Positions 1-7,707 of a DNA stretch of 15,782 nucleotides are shown here, in pieces. The notes beneath the pieces are model-generated. The model saw nothing but the letters and a program-made list of their open reading frames with translations, was not told the origin of the DNA and ran no database searches. Position 1 is the first letter of the stretch. Every line of letters begins with the position of its first letter. This DNA comes from Acidobacteriota bacterium (GTDB taxonomy: Bacteria; Acidobacteriota; Thermoanaerobaculia; Multivoradales; JAHEKO01), in the NCBI GenBank assembly GCA_027296385.1, contig JAPUJD010000303.1:1-15782 (forward strand), given 5' to 3'. A program made the translations under genes and the position numbers.

Positions 1-165
1 CAGGACCAACTGATGCTCGTCTCGGTCGAAACGCCGATCGGCAAGTACATCGTGGGGCAGGTCGGCGATCGGCCACTGAGCCGCGAGCTGCGTTCAGCGA
101 TGGCCGGGGCGCTGCGCCGTGCCTTCCAACCCAGCGTCGAGACCAAGCAGAGCGTGGGTTCTTGA
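1..165 (+). CDS. C-terminal end of an unrecognised protein (5' truncated by window edge)
   Basis: The first base starts an open frame of 54 codons ending in TGA at 163-165, and its start lies outside the window. Third positions are mostly G or C and the composition is protein-like (segment VETPIGKYIVGQVGDR, then a basic helix-like stretch ELRSAMAGALRRAF). The antisense frames are Arg/Ala-rich, so the plus frame is the better reading. I do not recognise the family and assign no function. It is the only plus-strand gene in the left half and converges on the long minus-strand operon. Confidence 0.55.
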   Translation, partial: QDQLMLVSVETPIGKYIVGQVGDRPLSRELRSAMAGALRRAFQPSVETKQSVGS

Positions 166-238
166 TTGCCACGGGCTCGGTGACTCGACTCAGTTGGCAC
201 ACTGCGGCGGACGCGGCCCGCGCTCGGCCAGCTCTACC

Positions 239-442
239 GGCGTACTGCTGGCAACCCAGATCCGAGCTGCGAATCCCCACTTCGAATCGGTAGCCCCCTG
301 CCACGCTCAAGGCTCGCACCGACACGACGTCGGCAGCTACTGGCGACTCGATCGTCGTTTCCTCCGCGGGCGCCTGACAAGCCGGGGTGAGAGCGACCAG
401 CATCCACGCACCGACAAGCGCGGGCGAGCTCCAACGGTCCAG
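239..442 (-). pseudogene. remnant of a small secreted lipoprotein gene
   Basis: One minus frame encodes a short N-region (DRW), a hydrophobic stretch (ALVGAWMLVALTPA), a Cys at about residue 22 and then an acidic linker. The segment GYRFEVGIRSSDLGCQQYA follows, and it resembles small secreted proteins I recall with a pattern like Y-x-F-x-V-x-I-x-S-x-D-x-G-C-x-Q-Y-A followed by D-W-W-E. After QYA (base 239) the frame turns Arg/Ala-rich and runs without a stop into the antisense of the plus-strand gene, so the expected DWWE continuation is missing. The only in-frame ATG (401-403) would leave just eight residues before the Cys. A CTG at 440-442 has an AGAAGG ribosome-binding site five bases upstream and gives a better signal peptide, although the lipobox (LTPAC) is atypical. 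It lies 43 bases past the stop of the upstream flavoprotein gene, so it may once have ended that operon. It could also be an intact, divergent short gene. Bases 166-238 hold nothing else I can support. Confidence 0.42.
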
Positions 443-485
443 CCGCGCCTTCTCGAGGTCACGACAGGGAGTGAAAGCCGCAACG

Positions 486-1976
486 CTAGCCCGCTTGCGC
501 AAGAGCGGCCCCCGCCGCGAGCCAACCCGGCACGCCGGTGATGCCACCTCCCGGATGGCTGCCGCTGCCGGCCAGGAAGAGGCCCAGGACAGGCGTCGCG
601 TAGTGCGCCAGCCGGTGACTGGGCCGCATGAACAGGAGCTGGTCGAGGGCATGCTCGCCATGATGGACGTGGCCGCCGCTCAAGCCAAAGCGTTGCTCGA
701 GGTCGACCGGCGTCAAGACCTCGGTGGCCACGATCTGCCGCCGCACACCCGGAGCCGAGCGTTCGATCCTGGCGATGACGGCCTCCTCGAGGGCGGCCCT
801 AGCCGCCTCGGTCCACCCGCCCTCGAGGTCGTGGGGCACGTAGGCCGCCAGCACAGAGAGCACGTGACCGCCGGCCGGCGCTAGGGCGGGCTCGCTCAGG
901 CTCGGCTGGCGCAGATCGAGGAACGGAACGGGAGAGGTGCGGCGGTACTTGAGCGCGTCGAAAGCTCGTTCCATGGCGTCGATCGAGCCGCCGCCGAGGC
1001 GCGCCGCCTCGCACGCGCGGCCACCCAGGCTGAGGGGTCCGTCGAGCGCGAGATGCACCTTCGCCACGCTGCCGCGGCAGCGCCAGTTGACGATCTGCCG
1101 GCGGATCTTGAGCGGCAGGATGGCGGGCGGCACAAGGCCCAGCAGAGCACTCTTCGGATCGCAGGTCGTCAGCACCTGGCGACAGGCGATCTCGCGGCCA
1201 CCGGCACAGCGCACGCCACGTACCGCGCCCTTCTCGACGATCAGCGCCTCGACCCGGTTGTCGGTCTCTAGATCGACGCCGCGACTACGGCAGGCGGCAA
1301 CCAGGACGGCGACCAGTGCGCCCGGACCACCGACGGTCTCCTCGCCCGCTGTCGCCTCGTAGGCCAGCAGGTTGGCCGCACTGCCGGCAGAGTGCGGCCC
1401 GAGCCAGGTGCCGATGAGCGCCGGCGCCATCAGGGCCTCGATCGAGACCTCGTCGTCCAGGCTCTCCCGCAGCCAGTCGGCGGCCGACATCGGCCCCACG
1501 CGCAGGAGCTCGGTCATCGTGCTGCGGCCGAGACGGCGCAGCGCCCATCCGTCGCGCGCCAGGGCGAGGAGGTCGCCGAGGCTGGCGCCGGCGAGCCGTG
1601 GCGGCTCCCGGTCCAGCAGCCGCCGCAAGACGGGTGCGACCACGGCGACGAAGGCACGGCGGCTCTCGAAGGCGGCGCCGTCGAAACCGAACGAGACGCT
1701 CCCGGAGTCGGGCGCGATCGTCATCTGCGGCGCCGGGCGTGAGCGCCAACCGTGCTCCTCGAGCTTCATCTCTCGCGCCAGCCAGCCACGCCAGGTAGCG
1801 GTGTCATGCAGGATTCCCGGCGAGCGGTACCCGGGATGGAATTCCTCCGGCGCCGCCAGACCACCGAGGCGATCGCGGCTCTCCAAGACGACGACGCTAC
1901 GGCCACTCGCCGCCAAGCGCCAAGCCGCCACCAATCCGTTGTGGCCGCCGCCGACGACGACTGCGTCGCAGCTCAT
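486..1976 (-). CDS. FAD-dependent oxidoreductase, phytoene desaturase/PYROXD2-like (second, shorter paralog)
   Basis: This 496-residue flavoprotein opens with an FAD-binding Rossmann motif (GGGHNG at residues 9-14, then VVVLESRDRLGG). It ends with the segment GSGSHPGGGITGVPG (about 470-484), which closes the FAD site in the COG1233 phytoene-desaturase-like/PYROXD2 family. Members are flavin oxidases, desaturases or isomerases, and for this subgroup the substrate is not known. There is no signal peptide or obvious membrane anchor. The ATG at 1974-1976 overlaps the upstream paralog's TGA as ATGA, so translation is probably coupled. The long open frame upstream of this ATG is a shadow of that paralog. 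It is 36 residues shorter than its neighbour. It carries a GILHDT segment where the neighbour has SSCSYV, so the two have diverged and probably do not do the same chemistry. The family call is firm and the reaction unknown. Confidence 0.9.
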   Translation of the reverse strand: MSCDAVVVGGGHNGLVAAWRLAASGRSVVVLESRDRLGGLAAPEEFHPGYRSPGILHDTATWRGWLAREMKLEEHGWRSRPAPQMTIAPDSGSVSFGFDGAAFESRRAFVAVVAPVLRRLLDREPPRLAGASLGDLLALARDGWALRRLGRSTMTELLRVGPMSAADWLRESLDDEVSIEALMAPALIGTWLGPHSAGSAANLLAYEATAGEETVGGPGALVAVLVAACRSRGVDLETDNRVEALIVEKGAVRGVRCAGGREIACRQVLTTCDPKSALLGLVPPAILPLKIRRQIVNWRCRGSVAKVHLALDGPLSLGGRACEAARLGGGSIDAMERAFDALKYRRTSPVPFLDLRQPSLSEPALAPAGGHVLSVLAAYVPHDLEGGWTEAARAALEEAVIARIERSAPGVRRQIVATEVLTPVDLEQRFGLSGGHVHHGEHALDQLLFMRPSHRLAHYATPVLGLFLAGSGSHPGGGITGVPGWLAAGAALAQAG

Positions 1977-3571
1977 GCCGCAGATCCCCGCTGGCCGAGC
2001 ACGGCACGGGCGCAGAGCGCACCGGGCGCGCCCATGATGCCACCGCCCGGGTGCGTGCCCGAAGCGCAGAGCCAGAGGTTGCGCAGAGGCGTCTTGTAAT
2101 GCGCCCAGCCGGCTACTGGGCGCTGGAAGGCCAGCTGCTCGAGGCTCAGCTCGCCGTGAAAGATGTTGCCCTCGGTCAGGCCGTAGGTCTTCTCGAGGTC
2201 CCAGGGGGTGAGCACGTGGCGGTGCAGGATGCGGTCCTCGAGACCGGGCATGTACTCGGCAAGGGTGTCGATGACGGCGTCGCCGAAGGCTTCGCGCTGG
2301 CTCGGCCAAGCCTCTGGTCCCTCAGCCAGGTGGTAGGGCGCGTACTGCACGAAAATTGACATGACGTGCTTGCCCGGTGGCGCCACGCTGGGATCGGTCA
2401 GCGACGGGATGACGATGTCCATGAACGGCCGGCGCGAGAAGCGGCCGTACTTGGCGTCATCGTAGGCCTGCTCCAGGTAGTCGACACTCGGTGCGATAGT
2501 GATGTCTCCCCGCAGGTGAATGCCCTCTCCCGGCAGGCAGGAGAACTCGGGCAGGCCGTCGAGGGCCAGGTTCACCTTGCCCGAGCTGCCGCGCAACTTG
2601 AAGCGCTTCACCTGGCCGGCGAACTCGGGGTCGAGGTGGCCCTCGCCGACGAGACCGAGGAATGTCCGGTGCGGGTCGACGGCCGAGATCACCCGCCGCG
2701 CCCGGAGCTCGTCTCCGTTCTCGAGTACGATTCCGGTCACGCGTCCGCCGGACACGAGTATGCGCTCGACGGACGCCTCGGTGCGAATCTCGGCGCCCAG
2801 CCCGCGCGCCGCCGACGCCAGCGCCTCGGCCACCATGCCAGTGCCGCCCTTGGCCAGGCCCCAGGCACGGAAAGCGCCGTCGATCTCGCCCATGTAGTGG
2901 TGGAGCAGCACGTAGGCGGTACCCGGAGAGCGCACTCCGAGAAAGGTGCCGATGATGCCGCTGACCGACATCGGCGCGATCAATGCCTCAGACTCGAACC
3001 ACTCCGAGAGCAAGTCCACTGCGCTCATGGTCAGCATCTTGTATTCGGCCGCCAGCCAATCGAAGCCGCGATCGAGGAATGTCCGACCCAAGCGCGCCAT
3101 GTCGAGCAGCTCGCGCGGGTCGAGCGAGGCCGGATCCGGGGCCGGGCGGTCGATCACCGGCTTGATCAGCCGTCCTAGCTCTCCCATCACGCGCCCGAAC
3201 TCGGAATAGACCTCGGCGTCTCGCGGCGAGAAACGCGCGATGGCGCGACGAGTCCTCTCGGCGTCACCGTCACGCAGCAGATAGCCGCCATCGGGGAAGG
3301 GGGTGAAGGTGGCCTCGAGCGGCAGGATCTCTAGGCCGTGGGCCGGCAGATCGAGCTCGCGCATGATCCATGGCCGCAGCAGACTGACGACGTAGGAGCA
3401 ACTCGAGAAGGTGAAACCGGGGTAGATCTCCTCGCTGACGGTGGCACCGCCGAGGAGAGGCCGTCGCTCGAGGACCAGTACACGCTGGCCCGCCCGTGCG
3501 AGGTAGGAGGCGCAAGTCAGGCCGTTGTGTCCGCCGCCGATAACGATCGCGTCCCACTTTCCCTCAGCCAT
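1973..3571 (-). CDS. FAD-dependent oxidoreductase, phytoene desaturase/PYROXD2-like (first paralog)
   Basis: This 532-residue protein has an N-terminal dinucleotide-binding fold (DAIVIGGGHNGL, GGGHNG at 12-17). Glu35 ends the second strand (VLVLER) to bind ribose, and GG follows at 41-42. The C-terminal FAD motif GTHPGGGIMGAPG lies at about 505-517. Length and both motifs fit the COG1233/PYROXD2 group of amine-oxidase-fold flavoproteins. The ATG at 3569-3571 has a clear GAGGGG ribosome-binding site about five bases upstream, which fixes the start. It lies 48 bases after the GcvT-like gene and overlaps the next paralog by four bases. The context suggests oxidation of a methylated or amine-like substrate linked to a folate protein, but this is inference. 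A carotenoid role is less likely, because no phytoene synthase or other crt gene is nearby. Confidence 0.92.
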   Translation of the reverse strand: MAEGKWDAIVIGGGHNGLTCASYLARAGQRVLVLERRPLLGGATVSEEIYPGFTFSSCSYVVSLLRPWIMRELDLPAHGLEILPLEATFTPFPDGGYLLRDGDAERTRRAIARFSPRDAEVYSEFGRVMGELGRLIKPVIDRPAPDPASLDPRELLDMARLGRTFLDRGFDWLAAEYKMLTMSAVDLLSEWFESEALIAPMSVSGIIGTFLGVRSPGTAYVLLHHYMGEIDGAFRAWGLAKGGTGMVAEALASAARGLGAEIRTEASVERILVSGGRVTGIVLENGDELRARRVISAVDPHRTFLGLVGEGHLDPEFAGQVKRFKLRGSSGKVNLALDGLPEFSCLPGEGIHLRGDITIAPSVDYLEQAYDDAKYGRFSRRPFMDIVIPSLTDPSVAPPGKHVMSIFVQYAPYHLAEGPEAWPSQREAFGDAVIDTLAEYMPGLEDRILHRHVLTPWDLEKTYGLTEGNIFHGELSLEQLAFQRPVAGWAHYKTPLRNLWLCASGTHPGGGIMGAPGALCARAVLGQRGSAA

Positions 3572-3619
3572 CCCTGCCCCTCGCCCCTTTCTCGCGCCGG
3601 CGCTACCCCGTGCGCGACC

Positions 3620-4810
3620 TCATGGCTGGCGCTTTCTCAGCGGGTCGAAAAACGGCATCTTGACCACCTTGACCGCCACCCGGCAGCGCTCGAACTCGAC
3701 CGTGTGCTCGATGGCTAGGTCGGTGCCTGCTACGGCCGCCTCGGCTCTCAACGAGGCCAGCGCGATCTGCTTCTTCAACAGCGGCGACCACATGTGGCTG
3801 GTGGCCCGGCCGACCTGCTCGCTGCCGCGATAGATCGGCAGTGCATCCCTGCTGGCCGCGGCGGGCAGACTGACAGGCATGCCGTAGCGCTCGTACAGGG
3901 CCTCGAGCTCTTGCCAGTCGGCCTCGAGACCGACGAGGTTCCATGCCACGCCGCGTCGCTGCTCGGCCACGAGCGCTGCCTGGCCGACGAAAGGATCGCG
4001 CTCTAGATGGACCGTCCAGCCCAGTCCGAGCTCGAAGGGCGTCGACTTGCGGGACTCCAGCACCTCCCGGGGAGCGCTGTAGTAGTCGACGTCGAGCATC
4101 AGGAATCCGGCCTCGATGCGGGTCATGTCGAGCGCGTCGAGGCCAGCCGGTTCGAGACCGTGGGCTCTTCCGGCGTCGATCACCGCGTCCCATACTGCCA
4201 GCGCATCGTGAGCGTCGATCCAGATCTCGTAGCCGAGGTCACCGGTATAGCCGGTGCGGGTGATGCCGACCTCGACTCCGTCCAATCGCGCGGTCGTGGC
4301 GCGGAAGAACTCGAGGCGATCGAGCGGGGCATCGCTGCAGTCGGCCAACACCGCGCGTGAGCGCGGCCCCTGTAGCGCCAGCGCCGCGATGCGTTGACTG
4401 GAGTCCTCGATGGTCACGTCCTGGCCCTGCATCCCCTGCTCGAACCAACGCAGGCTGGGCTCGGCCGCCGTAACCCGGTAGTGCTCTTCACCCCAGCGCG
4501 TCACCGTGCCGTCGTCGACGACCTTGCCCTCATCGTCGCACCAGCAGCAGTAGGTCACCCGACCCACACCCAGACGCGTGATGTCGCGTGCCATGACCTG
4601 GGAGAGGAATCGCCCAGCATCGCGACCACGGACTTCGTACTTGTAGAGCGGCGAGACGTCGATCACCCCCGCCGCCTGGCGGAAGGCCACGTACTCGCGC
4701 TCGTGACTGTGGTCGAAGCTCGAGACCGCGTGGTAACCCGCCCAGTCCTTCCAGCGGAAGCTGGTGCACAGCTTCTCGATACGCAGGTGAAACGGCGAAG
4801 GCAGCGGCAT
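3620..4810 (-). CDS. GcvT-fold aminomethyltransferase family protein (folate-dependent, substrate unknown)
   Basis: This 396-residue protein has the folate-binding GcvT domain (about 25-285). Visible landmarks are GVIDVSPLYKYEVRG (48-62), a DD pair at 99-100 in the position of the catalytic Asp of GcvT, RTGYTGDLGYEIW (185-197) whose Glu195 matches the folate-contacting Glu, and RIEAG (231-235). A C-terminal barrel follows (about 300-390), ending in MPFFDPLRKR. The family transfers one-carbon units to tetrahydrofolate (GcvT of glycine cleavage, DmdA, dimethylglycine and sarcosine dehydrogenase C-domains). No gcvH, gcvP or lpd is nearby, so this is probably not the glycine-cleavage T protein. 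The ATG at 4808-4810 follows the small Cys-rich gene by nine bases, and the two PYROXD2-like flavoproteins lie downstream. That makes a folate acceptor for a demethylation reaction the best guess. Confidence 0.88.
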   Translation of the reverse strand: MPLPSPFHLRIEKLCTSFRWKDWAGYHAVSSFDHSHEREYVAFRQAAGVIDVSPLYKYEVRGRDAGRFLSQVMARDITRLGVGRVTYCCWCDDEGKVVDDGTVTRWGEEHYRVTAAEPSLRWFEQGMQGQDVTIEDSSQRIAALALQGPRSRAVLADCSDAPLDRLEFFRATTARLDGVEVGITRTGYTGDLGYEIWIDAHDALAVWDAVIDAGRAHGLEPAGLDALDMTRIEAGFLMLDVDYYSAPREVLESRKSTPFELGLGWTVHLERDPFVGQAALVAEQRRGVAWNLVGLEADWQELEALYERYGMPVSLPAAASRDALPIYRGSEQVGRATSHMWSPLLKKQIALASLRAEAAVAGTDLAIEHTVEFERCRVAVKVVKMPFFDPLRKRQP

Positions 4811-4819
4811 GGGCTCGCT

Positions 4820-5053
4820 TCAGGGCACGCAGGGCGCGAAACCGACACATTCTCTCACTGGCAAGGTCGGATAGCGGACGAATCGGCTGTCCGTGCCGGC
4901 CAGTGCGCAGCGCACGAAGACGCTGCGCCGGGATCGGGCCGCGACGAGGTGCACACAGCTGGCGCACAGGCCGATCGCGGAGGCTCGCCGCAGGATCGCG
5001 CGCCGAGCTTCCGCTTCGGCGTTCGGGCTCTTCTTGTTCGTTTGCGTACTCAT
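4820..5053 (-). CDS. small Cys-rich (zinc-ribbon-like) protein, 77 aa
   Basis: This small protein has a charged N-terminal tail and then a Cys-rich core: CASC at 30-33, His35, Cys49, the segment FVRYPTLPVREC ending at Cys69, and Cys75. The CxxC-H ... C ... YPxLPVxxC pattern resembles short uncharacterised bacterial proteins I recall, probably metal-binding, with no function known to me. The ATG at 5051-5053 has GGGAG eleven bases upstream. A longer open frame continues upstream without an initiation signal, and it would run through the hairpins and into the permease gene, so I reject it. The gene ends nine bases before the GcvT-like gene and is probably the first cistron of that operon. The Cys spacing suits a single structural metal site, which is an inference. 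Confidence 0.7.
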   Translation of the reverse strand: MSTQTNKKSPNAEAEARRAILRRASAIGLCASCVHLVAARSRRSVFVRCALAGTDSRFVRYPTLPVRECVGFAPCVP

Positions 5054-5096
5054 GACAAACCAAACTCCCGTCTCGCTCGTATGTATACCTGAAAGG

Positions 5097-5187
5097 GCCG
5101 GCAATGCCGACCCCCCCGCCGGGGCTCGACCACCGGCATCCGTCGGCGGTAGCACCGAGCCCCACCACGAAGCCCTCTGCGGCTTCG
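5097..5187 (-). promoter_or_regulatory. structured leader: three consecutive hairpins upstream of the Cys-rich/GcvT-like operon
   Basis: Read on the minus strand, three stem-loops follow each other. At 5187-5168 is a perfect 7-bp stem CGAAGCC with a 6-base loop. At 5163-5121 an 8-bp perfect stem GGGGCTCG/CGAGCCCC carries an inner 6-bp stem (ACCGCC/GGTGGT, one G-U) separated by a 5-base bulge. At 5111-5097 is a 6-bp stem with a 3-base loop. They lie 44-134 bases before the start codon of the 77-residue gene. A TATACAT that could act as a -10 box lies after the last hairpin (5082-5088), without a convincing -35. If that is the real promoter, the hairpins are not transcribed into this mRNA. I could not match the glycine, THF, TPP, SAM or cobalamin riboswitch signatures. 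It may be a leader RNA, an attenuator, or merely GC-rich structure. Confidence 0.4.
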
Positions 5188-5240
5188 ACCCGTCCCACGG
5201 CCTACCGCTGTCGTACATGGCAGCTCTCAGACCACCTACC

Positions 5241-5266
5241 AAGGGGACCGCCTCGGCGGTCCCCTT
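5241..5266 (-). terminator. strong hairpin after the LolC/LolE-like permease gene
   Basis: AAGGGGACCGCC and its exact complement form a 12-bp perfect stem around two bases, in practice 11 bp with a 4-base loop. It begins 17 bases after the permease stop codon. It is the most stable inverted repeat I found here. No T-run follows on the minus strand, so it is a U-less hairpin terminator or a 3'-end stabiliser rather than a classic intrinsic terminator. It also separates the permease block from the operon downstream. Confidence 0.55.
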
Positions 5267-5283
5267 CCCACGTCCGGCGACGG

Positions 5284-6509
5284 CTAGCCGTGACGCAGCG
5301 CGTCGGCTGGTTGGATGCGCCCGGCTCGGCGAGCCGGCAACCAGCAAGCGAGCAACGTCACCGTCAGGGTGAAGAGCGTCACCGCCAGCAGGTCGCTCGC
5401 CGCCAACCGGAACGGCACCGCGGCCAGAAAGTAGATCGCGGCCACCTCGGGGTCGAAGCGGATGAGCTCGAACTCGTTCATCGACCAGGCGACCAGGGAG
5501 CCGAGCCCGAGCCCGATCAGGGTCCCAATGACTCCCAGGAGCAGACCGTAGCGCAGAAAGATCTGGCGGTGCTGCACCGGTGACAATCCGAGCGCCGCGA
5601 GCACGCCGAAGTCGCGGCGCCGCTCGCGCACCATGACGACCAGGCTCGAGGCCGTGTTGAAGGTCGACACGAAGACGATCAGTCCCAAAACCAGGAACAG
5701 CATCAGCTGCTGCAGTTTCAGCGCCGTGAAGAGCTCCCGATTCAAGTCGAAATAGTCCGAGATCAGGTACTCCGGTCCCAGCGTCTGCTTGACTAAAGCA
5801 GCCACCGCGCTCGTCTCGCCGATGCTCTCGACTGCCACTTCGAGAACCGAGCTGCCGGTGGTGGCACCGAGGATCTGCTGGAGCTCTCGGCGATCCATCA
5901 GTACCCACTGGCGGTCAAACTCACTGAAACCGGTGCTGCAGGTCGCGGCGATCACAGCGCTGCGGTAACGGAAACGGGGCCTGCCGCTCGCGAAGCTGAG
6001 CACCATTAGCCGAACCACCTCGGAGTCCTCGCTACCGAGGGTTCGGTAGAGCTCCTTGCCGACTACCAGGCGCGCGACACCGGCGGCACCGGCCGCGGTG
6101 GGCAGGACTTCCACGGCGCAGACATCCTCCAGGCCCGCCGCGATGTCGATGCCACGCAGCATCACTTCGACCCCGTCGGGGCGGTTTGCGTTGGCCAGCG
6201 AGCCCTGGCCGTAGACGACGCGACGAGCTCCGCGAACTCCTTCGAGTGCCGCCAAGGCCTGGCGTTGGCGTTCGAGCTCGGACTCTTCGATTTCGCCCAG
6301 GGGGTAGGCGACGACCGCGGCGCTGCCCTGCACCAGCTTGGCCTGGAGATCCTGCCGATAGCCGGTCATCAGGGCCATGGCGATGACCATGGCGGCGACT
6401 CCGAGCGCTGTCGCCAGGAGCGCAGCCCAGGTGGTTCCAGCGAGCAGCCTCGTCCGGCGCCCGCGCACGAAACGCCAGGCCAACGCCCAGATCAGCCGCC
6501 GGTCTCCGG

Positions 6510-6513
<4 letters not shown>
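5284..6513 (-). CDS. LolC/LolE-type ABC transporter permease (FtsX/MacB fold)
   Basis: This inner-membrane permease of 409 residues has one N-terminal helix (about 24-50), a large periplasmic domain (about 51-265) and three C-terminal helices (about 268-293, 322-345 and 370-393). That is the four-helix topology of the FtsX-like fold. The segment MVRERRRDFGVLAALGLSPVQ (293-313) after helix 2 is the typical LolC/LolE coupling region for a LolD-type ATPase. The likely role is to extract lipoproteins from the inner membrane for delivery to LolA, though a MacB-like export role cannot be excluded. No lolD ATPase gene lies beside it. The start is GTG at 6511-6513, overlapping the carA stop as GTGA, so translation is probably coupled to carA. 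A strong hairpin follows the stop codon. Confidence 0.85.
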
Positions 6514-7613
<1,100 letters not shown>

Positions 7614-7691
7614 CTCCCACCCCGTGGGCCGCGAATAGACGAGAGTCCATGTGACGGCGACGGGAATTGATGGTGGCAGTGAGTATGCGAC

Positions 7692-7707
7692 TGACCGCAG
7701 GCGGTCA
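7692..7707 (-). other. short perfect inverted repeat spanning the aroF stop codon
   Basis: TGACCGC-AG-GCGGTCA is a perfect 7-bp inverted repeat with a 2-base centre, and the aroF TGA is its first three bases on the minus strand. No T-run follows. It may act as a weak 3'-end hairpin between aroF and carA, or may be chance in GC-rich DNA. The 91-base gap to carA holds nothing else convincing. Confidence 0.25.

Noticed and set aside
1..238. Continuation of the lipoprotein frame to the window edge on the minus strand
   Set aside because: The translation becomes Arg/Ala-rich and lies antisense to the more protein-like plus-strand frame ending at 165, so I ended the remnant at 239.
2366..3178. A 270-codon plus-strand open frame opposite the first flavoprotein
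   Set aside because: It is antisense to a clearly real FAD protein with conserved ends and has no recognisable motif.
5097..5187. tRNA or tRNA-like gene
   Set aside because: The paired stems lack a GGTTCGANTCC T-loop and anticodon arm of the right size, and the spacing does not fit a cloverleaf.
5224..5230. CTGAGAG on the minus strand, reminiscent of the TPP riboswitch
   Set aside because: The rest of the TPP core (an ACCTGATCTGG-like segment) is absent, so the short match is chance.
4820..5908. A long minus open frame that would give the Cys-rich protein a 285-residue N-terminal extension
   Set aside because: The extension runs through the three hairpins and the permease gene in another frame. 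The ATG at 5051-5053 has a usable ribosome-binding site and the family-like part starts there.
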